This document shows positions 11,980 to 15,917 of a stretch of 15,917 nt of DNA, one piece after another. The position numbers and the translations under genes are program-made. Origin of the DNA: CAYIFA01 sp964362625 (GTDB lineage Bacteria > Patescibacteriota > Minisyncoccia > 1-14-0-10-42-19); NCBI GenBank assembly GCA_964362625.1, contig CAYIFA010000020.1:1-15917 (forward strand), given 5' to 3'. Within the stretch, counting starts at the first letter, position 1. Each line of letters opens with the position of its first letter. The notes under the pieces are model-generated. The model made no database searches. It had not been told where the DNA came from and saw only the letters and a list, made by a program, of their open reading frames with translations.

Positions 11980-13410
11980 CTAACGCAACTTCAACTGTTC
12001 CAGATGCGCCGCTTTGTAGCCGGCGCAATCTGCGTCAAAACCGATCCTGGTTATCTCAGCGAGATCATAAAACAAAACTTCTGTTGGTCTGACATCCGCC
12101 ATAGTTAGCGACCCATTCATCAACCAACCGGCCCCGGAATAATAAAACCAGGTTTTTTCATCCGCCGCGCCGCGGTCGGAAATAAGTTCGTACCACGACG
12201 GGACAGGCTTATTTTTTGCCTTATACTCCGCTTCGCGCACCGCAGCCGCGACATAAGGCATCGGGAAACTGTAAGACAATTGCTGGATCTTGATCTTCTC
12301 TCCCCGCCGAACTTCTTTTGAAAAATTCCCGGGAAAAATCTGAACTTGCCCGCGGCTATTCTGCTTGATTACGCACACGGCGTAATATCCGAGATCAACC
12401 GCGGAAAGATACTTATGAACATCTAAATCATCGGACGCAACCATCGCGATCTTACGATCTTCGACTCGTTCGCTTGTGCCGTCTTTGATCAGAATTTTCA
12501 CATCAATTAGCTCGGCCTTCTTGGCCTCTTCGGCGGTTATGGTATGAAAATGGTGCTGGCGTTCGACTTCAGCAATAATCACATCCAGCGGCCAATCGAA
12601 CAAATCCTCTCCAGGCTGATTGAGCATTATTGCTGATGCGTCAATCATATCCAACGCTTGCCATTGAGGATTTTCCCGACGCTTGTTTAGCCATTCTCCA
12701 AGGTTCCGTTTCGCCTTGGAATGATATTCTTTTTCCATGCCGGAGAACTTGCCAACGCAATCAAGCGCGTAGAGCAGTATCTTGGCCGCCCCGCGATAGA
12801 AACCCCGTTCTCTATCTTCTTTTGAAAACGGGCCATTCGCGCGAATATAGCCAAAAAGCCGAAATGCCCAACGCATTACCTTTTCCGGATCGTCCGGGTA
12901 TTGCCAGTGCATCAAATCAATCATGTTACCCAGACTATATGGCTGCGATCCTCTGATATCATCTCTGGCAACCACCGCGAACAAATCGCGCATCTTGGGA
13001 TCGCGGACCGCAAATCTCTTCTTGCGCCCCTTGCCGTCGTTTATTTCAAATAAATGACCGAGTGATTCGGCTCGCTCATTCGGGCCAAGCTCACGCAAAA
13101 GTCCGATCGACTTGCCAACCAGGGTGGCTTCGCAATCAAGAATATCCTTGCCGTGTTCGTCATACATTCCGCCGCCGCGGCCGCAGAAACTAATATCAGC
13201 CGCTTCATCCATGGATTCGATCAACGGCACAAGCGATTTGCCGTTTTCATCTTTCAAAACATTGTCGTTTTCAATGAACTCAATTTCCACGCCATTTGAA
13301 ACCCCGCGATGCGTTTCTTCGGTCGCGAAGTTCTTCACCAGGTAGATATAAAGCAAATCAGATACCTGCGGACGTCTGTGGGTTACAATCAGGTGCTTTT
13401 CCGAGCTCAT
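11980..13410 (-). CDS. 476-aa protein, faint MYG1/DHH-like resemblance, function uncertain
   Basis: I do not recognise it with confidence. It opens HLIVTHRRPQVSDLLYIYLV (6-25) and has ADISFCGRGGGMYDEHGKD (71-89), which recall the N-terminal TH...D and D-x-GG-x-YD...H metal-site motifs of MYG1-type (UPF0160, DHH-fold) hydrolases. Near the end, VASDDLDVHKYLS and IKQNSRGQVQIFPGN (339-353) and GWLMNGSLTMADVRPT resemble the C-terminal part of such proteins as I remember them. The usual HH pair is reduced to EHGK, so catalysis by the DHH mechanism is doubtful. The middle (about 130-290) is helical and charged. No signal peptide or membrane segment is seen. ATG 13410 has a strong GAGGGAGG 4 nt upstream and a dedicated extended -10 promoter, so it is its own transcription unit, closed by the terminator at 11947-11972. 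Confidence 0.75.
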   Translation of the reverse strand: MSSEKHLIVTHRRPQVSDLLYIYLVKNFATEETHRGVSNGVEIEFIENDNVLKDENGKSLVPLIESMDEAADISFCGRGGGMYDEHGKDILDCEATLVGKSIGLLRELGPNERAESLGHLFEINDGKGRKKRFAVRDPKMRDLFAVVARDDIRGSQPYSLGNMIDLMHWQYPDDPEKVMRWAFRLFGYIRANGPFSKEDRERGFYRGAAKILLYALDCVGKFSGMEKEYHSKAKRNLGEWLNKRRENPQWQALDMIDASAIMLNQPGEDLFDWPLDVIIAEVERQHHFHTITAEEAKKAELIDVKILIKDGTSERVEDRKIAMVASDDLDVHKYLSAVDLGYYAVCVIKQNSRGQVQIFPGNFSKEVRRGEKIKIQQLSYSFPMPYVAAAVREAEYKAKNKPVPSWYELISDRGAADEKTWFYYSGAGWLMNGSLTMADVRPTEVLFYDLAEITRIGFDADCAGYKAAHLEQLKLR

Positions 13411-13425
13411 CTGCCTCCCTCTTTT

Positions 13426-13440
13426 ACGCTTCGGAAGCGT
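13426..13440 (-). promoter_or_regulatory. Leader hairpin next to the ribosome site of the 476-aa gene
   Basis: On the minus strand ACGCTT-CCG-AAGCGT forms a 6-bp stem directly before AAAAGAGGGAGGCAG and the ATG at 13410. It could shield or stabilise the 5' leader of about 50 nt. Confidence 0.4.
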
Positions 13441-13468
13441 GGTAGCCAGATTAGATAACTCTAGGTTG

Positions 13469-13477
13469 ATTATAACA
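13469..13477 (-). promoter_or_regulatory. Extended -10 promoter of the 476-aa gene
   Basis: The minus strand reads TGTTATAAT, an extended -10 with a consensus hexamer. A weak TTGCTT -35 lies 16 nt upstream, inside the T-tract of the terminator of the 584-aa gene. The start would be near 13462. Confidence 0.6.
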
Positions 13478-13484
13478 GATTACA

Positions 13485-13537
13485 CAAAAAAAGCAACCCC
13501 CACACTAATTTTCCGTTTCCAGAAATTAGTGTGGGGG
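13485..13537 (-). terminator. Strong intrinsic terminator of the 584-aa gene
   Basis: A perfect 15-bp stem (13497-13511 with 13523-13537, five G-C pairs at the base, 11-nt loop) followed on the minus strand by TTGCTTTTTTTGTG. It begins 26 nt after the stop of the 584-aa gene and precedes the promoter of the 476-aa gene. Confidence 0.9.
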
Positions 13538-13562
13538 CTTTTACTACCGAGCTGTCGGGCTG

Positions 13563-15317
13563 TTAGTAGCCCTCCAGCTCGTCTTGGGGTTCGATGCCAC
13601 CCCGGTTACGACCACCGCCGCCACGCTCGCGCTCCATCTGCTTCTTCGACTTGCCGCGCGGCGGCAACCCTGCAGTGGCCTTCTCGAACGCCTCGTTGAT
13701 CGTCGTCACCTTGGCTGGCTTGCGACCGGCGTCGGCCGAAGTCTTTGCCGCAGGCGACTCACCGCCGCCAACTGACTTCACCACTGGCCCAGATCCAGAC
13801 GTCATGATCCAGGCATGGACCCGACCGGGTAGCTGGAAGCGGTTCCGCGGCTCGATGGGCATGCCACCCTCGAACACCAGCTTGCGCGTGGCGTTCGACA
13901 ACTTGATCGGAACCACGTTCTGACCGTCGGACTTCAGTAGTCCGTCAACCAGATCGATCTCCTGCTCCGACCTCCCGAGCTTCCAGTGGTCATTGCAGAC
14001 CGCTAGCAACCCGGGCTTGCCCGCGAGATATTCCTCCCGCGAGATTGTGCCCTCCGCCTGAATTTCCTCGCGGAACTTCAAGCGCTCGGCACGATCGGCC
14101 TCGTCGCGCTTGGCCTGCGCCGCGGAAACGACGCTCATGTTAGCCTCGCTTGCTACACGCCTCTGGAACGTGGCACGCAACCTGTTGTCGCGTACCTCTT
14201 CGAACGACAGCTCGGTGACTCGATTGCTCTCGTCACGGACGAACTTGTAGACGACGTGAGTCGTCTTCAGCTGTCCGTCGGGGCGGCGGAACAAACTCCG
14301 CGCCGCCTCGACCGGCCAGGCCTTGACGACCTTGACCGACTCCGTCGCGATGGCACGAGCCACCTTGACGAAGATCGGAGACTCTCGATCGTCTGCATAC
14401 TTCCAAGCGACCTCGAGCTTGAGCACGGCTTCGCCGACTGCTCCAGCGATGATTTCGGTAAAACTACCCGACTCCACCGCCTCGGCCTCGTCGAGCGTGA
14501 ACTCCGGCAGACGCTCCCGCAGGAGCTCCTGCTGTCGCTTTGCCTCGGCGTGAAGAAACGACACGAACTCGAACGACTTCTCGTTTGGGTACGAGGCATC
14601 GCGCCCCTTCCCCCAAGGAATGATCGCCGAATCACGGGGCTCTAGCTTGCCGCCATCCAAGGTCACCCGGTAGGTGAACCTGAAGTACGGCGGAACGCCA
14701 TGCTTCTTTCCATCGGCGGCCTCGGCCTTGGTCGCCTCGGCCTTCTTCGCTTCGATCTCCGTCCACGAGAGAACCTTGCCCATCCGCAGCTCCACCGCCA
14801 CTTCGGCTGCGAGCTGGAAATGGACATCGCCTGCCTTCAGCGCTTCGACCAGCTTCTCACGCTGATCGCGAACCGCCTCCCGAAGACGTTCGACGAGCGA
14901 ATTCGTCTCGGAGAGATTGAGAGCCCCGGTCACGCGCACGACCCGACCGAGGTCGAGATCGTAGACGCTGACGTTCGGCGTCTCACCGGGCGAGCATTCG
15001 CGGAGAGCGCCGGTTTCGATGCCTTCCCGAATCACCGCGCTCAAGCGCACCCGATCTTCGTTTGCCACCCGGGTCATCAGCGCGAGCGCGGCTTTCACCG
15101 CCTGCGCCGGCTTGGAGCCCTCGGCGTCCTTCAACGCCGATTCGATATCCGCGAGAAGGCCCTTGGCCTCCTCGTCACCCGCGACCGCGAGCTCCCGAAC
15201 CTGTCTCATGGCGACATCATCCGACGAAACCCGAAAGGCTTCGGCGTAGCTCATCGCCGCCTTCTGCTGCTCCGCACCCTTCGCCACTACCGCCTTCAGA
15301 CGATCCATCAAGTTCAT
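13563..15317 (-). CDS. 584-aa GC-rich protein of unknown function with RGG-like tail
   Basis: I do not recognise any family. The N-terminal third is helical and rich in Ala, Glu and Lys (MDRLKAVVAKGAEQQKAAMS onward). A central part (about 205-345) has beta-rich stretches such as PPYFRFTYRVTLDGGKLEPR and LKLEVAWKYADDRESP. The C-terminus is low-complexity: GGGESPAAKTSADAGRKPAK, then KSKKQMERERGGGGRNRGG, resembling RNA-binding or disordered tails. No signal peptide, membrane segment or catalytic motif is visible. ATG 15315-15317 has AAGGAG 7 nt upstream; ATG 15306-15308 is an in-frame alternative. By eye GC is about 60% or more, against about 40-50% elsewhere, suggesting horizontal transfer or unusual codon selection. 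It lies 41 nt after the 153-aa gene, likely in one transcript, and ends in a strong terminator. Confidence 0.8.
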   Translation of the reverse strand: MNLMDRLKAVVAKGAEQQKAAMSYAEAFRVSSDDVAMRQVRELAVAGDEEAKGLLADIESALKDAEGSKPAQAVKAALALMTRVANEDRVRLSAVIREGIETGALRECSPGETPNVSVYDLDLGRVVRVTGALNLSETNSLVERLREAVRDQREKLVEALKAGDVHFQLAAEVAVELRMGKVLSWTEIEAKKAEATKAEAADGKKHGVPPYFRFTYRVTLDGGKLEPRDSAIIPWGKGRDASYPNEKSFEFVSFLHAEAKRQQELLRERLPEFTLDEAEAVESGSFTEIIAGAVGEAVLKLEVAWKYADDRESPIFVKVARAIATESVKVVKAWPVEAARSLFRRPDGQLKTTHVVYKFVRDESNRVTELSFEEVRDNRLRATFQRRVASEANMSVVSAAQAKRDEADRAERLKFREEIQAEGTISREEYLAGKPGLLAVCNDHWKLGRSEQEIDLVDGLLKSDGQNVVPIKLSNATRKLVFEGGMPIEPRNRFQLPGRVHAWIMTSGSGPVVKSVGGGESPAAKTSADAGRKPAKVTTINEAFEKATAGLPPRGKSKKQMERERGGGGRNRGGIEPQDELEGY

Positions 15318-15330
15318 TGCGCTCTCCTTT

Positions 15331-15356
15331 TGTCATCACGCGTTTGCGGAATGACA
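15331..15356 (-). promoter_or_regulatory. Intergenic hairpin between the 153-aa and 584-aa genes
   Basis: TGTCAT (15331-15336) pairs with ATGACA (15351-15356), with CGC/GCG inside and a GTTT loop. It directly precedes the AAAGGAGAG ribosome site of the 584-aa gene. It could be an RNA processing or stability element between the two cistrons, or a protein operator. Confidence 0.4.
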
Positions 15357-15358
15357 GT

Positions 15359-15820
15359 TTAGGTTTCGTCCGCCTCGTCATCCGGCCGCCTTTCATTACC
15401 GCGGCCGGAATTCACACGCCGATGCAAAACCAACTCGTCTTGAAACCTCTCAACAACCCGGTACTTCCCGGAGTCATCTCGAAATCCCACTAGACATTCA
15501 CCACTTCTCGGGATCCCAGTCACCCTTCCTCGATATTCTTTCCCTCCAACCCAGAGCGTAACACCGCTCCGGAAGCCATGAAAATGGAACTCCTCGTCGC
15601 TACCCATTCCGAATGAGACAGCGATTCTACGGCCAAAGACATCATCCTTCCGAATTACTTGAACATTTCCCCCTTTCCGGACGATCAAACGATCGCCGAT
15701 TATGCTTTGGACTCGCCCAGAGTACTCTTCACCACTGCCGTTCCGATAAACCAAGAATTCTTCTACTTCAAAGAGTTTGTTCGGCCAGATTACTGGGTTT
15801 TCTAGCGACATCACGACCAC
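15359..15820 (-). CDS. 153-aa protein with two similar beta-rich modules, unknown function
   Basis: I do not recognise the family. Two halves look alike: EEYSGRVQSIIGDRLIVRKG (31-50) and KEYRGRVTGIPRSGECLVGF (94-113), each followed by a charged beta stretch. This suggests duplicated small barrels of the SH3/KOW/Tudor sort. The tail (RVNSGRGNERRPDDEADET) is charged and probably disordered. No signal peptide or membrane segment is seen. The GTG at 15818-15820 is 4 nt after AAAGGA; GTG 15812-15814 and ATG 15809-15811 in the same frame are alternatives, and the ribosome site favours one of the GTGs. The 584-aa gene follows after 41 nt, so they probably form an operon and may act together. GC is intermediate, near 50%. 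Confidence 0.7.
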   Translation of the reverse strand: MVVMSLENPVIWPNKLFEVEEFLVYRNGSGEEYSGRVQSIIGDRLIVRKGGNVQVIRKDDVFGRRIAVSFGMGSDEEFHFHGFRSGVTLWVGGKEYRGRVTGIPRSGECLVGFRDDSGKYRVVERFQDELVLHRRVNSGRGNERRPDDEADET

Positions 15821-15860
15821 CGCGTCCTTTCTGCCTTTCTATGCAGATTTAACGAATATT

Positions 15861-15889
15861 TATATATAAAAAGAGCCAACTTTTGGCTC
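15861..15889 (-). terminator. Intrinsic terminator upstream of the 153-aa gene
   Basis: On the minus strand GAGCCAA-AAG-TTGGCTC (15873-15889) is followed by TTTTTATATATA. It ends a minus-strand transcript that comes from beyond the window, or acts as an attenuator in the leader of the 153-aa gene. Confidence 0.7.
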
Positions 15890-15916
15890 ATAGCCCGATT
15901 TGTAGCGGGATATGAG
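15887..15916 (-). promoter_or_regulatory. Second hairpin overlapping the terminator stem at the window edge
   Basis: CTCATA and CCCG (15887-15897) pair with CGGG and TATGAG (15906-15916), with one mismatch. It shares bases 15887-15889 with the terminator stem, so the two cannot fully form together, as in antiterminator/terminator pairs. It may instead be the tail of a structured RNA cut by the window edge. Confidence 0.35.
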
Positions 15917-15917
15917 A

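Noticed and set aside
14256..15362. Several long open frames antisense to the 584-aa gene
   Set aside because: High GC removes stop codons in all frames; these are Arg/Ser-rich low-complexity translations without start signals.

Overview
The window looks like a piece of a bacterial metagenome-assembled scaffold. It has dense genes, short intergenic gaps and two runs of exactly 100 Ns (1927-2026 and 7804-7903), which is the usual placeholder for a gap of unknown length. Genome compactness, weak or absent Shine-Dalgarno sites in the long operon, and short repeats that slip into coding sequence suggest a Patescibacteria/CPR-type organism. This is inferred from general features; no rRNA or ribosomal protein marker is present.

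Left part (1-1474, + strand): the 3' end of a Gfo/Idh/MocA oxidoreductase and an NAD-dependent epimerase. A convergent 74-aa Cys-containing small gene (1527-1751, -) follows, with its own promoter, ribosome site and terminator.

The centrepiece (1888-4476, -) is a near full-length homologue of the eukaryotic major vault protein (MVP). It has an N-terminal beta-repeat barrel, an SPFH-like shoulder, a coiled-coil cap helix and a cap-ring segment, in the same order and at nearly the same spacing as in animal MVP. It has a bacterial promoter, an AAGGAG ribosome site and its own intrinsic terminator. It is joined by continuous sequence to bacterial sugar genes, so it is not a binning accident. The assembly gap hides its C-terminus.

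From 9946 down to 4675 (-) runs one operon: nth (endonuclease III without its Fe-S cysteines), rsmE, a GT4 glycosyltransferase, an rmlA-like sugar nucleotidyltransferase, a polyprenyl-phosphate GT2 glycosyltransferase, and a half-length NDP-hexose 2,3-dehydratase. With the + strand oxidoreductase and epimerase, this points to making an NDP-deoxysugar and moving it onto a surface glycan. The GT4 gene carries a 14-bp tandem repeat in its interdomain linker, where the second gap lies. The unit is open in all frames but not divisible by 3, so copy-number change could switch the enzyme on and off.

Right part: divergent from nth is a membrane-anchored trypsin-like protease (+). Behind it, an extended -10 box and an intrinsic terminator bracket about 120 nt of hairpin-rich non-coding sequence, a small-RNA candidate. 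Next come a small membrane protein (+), a 476-aa protein with faint MYG1/DHH-like motifs (-), a GC-rich 584-aa protein of unknown function with an RGG-like tail (-), and a 153-aa protein with two similar beta-rich modules (-). The MVP, 476-aa, 584-aa, 153-aa and 74-aa genes have good purine-rich ribosome sites, unlike the genes inside the sugar operon.
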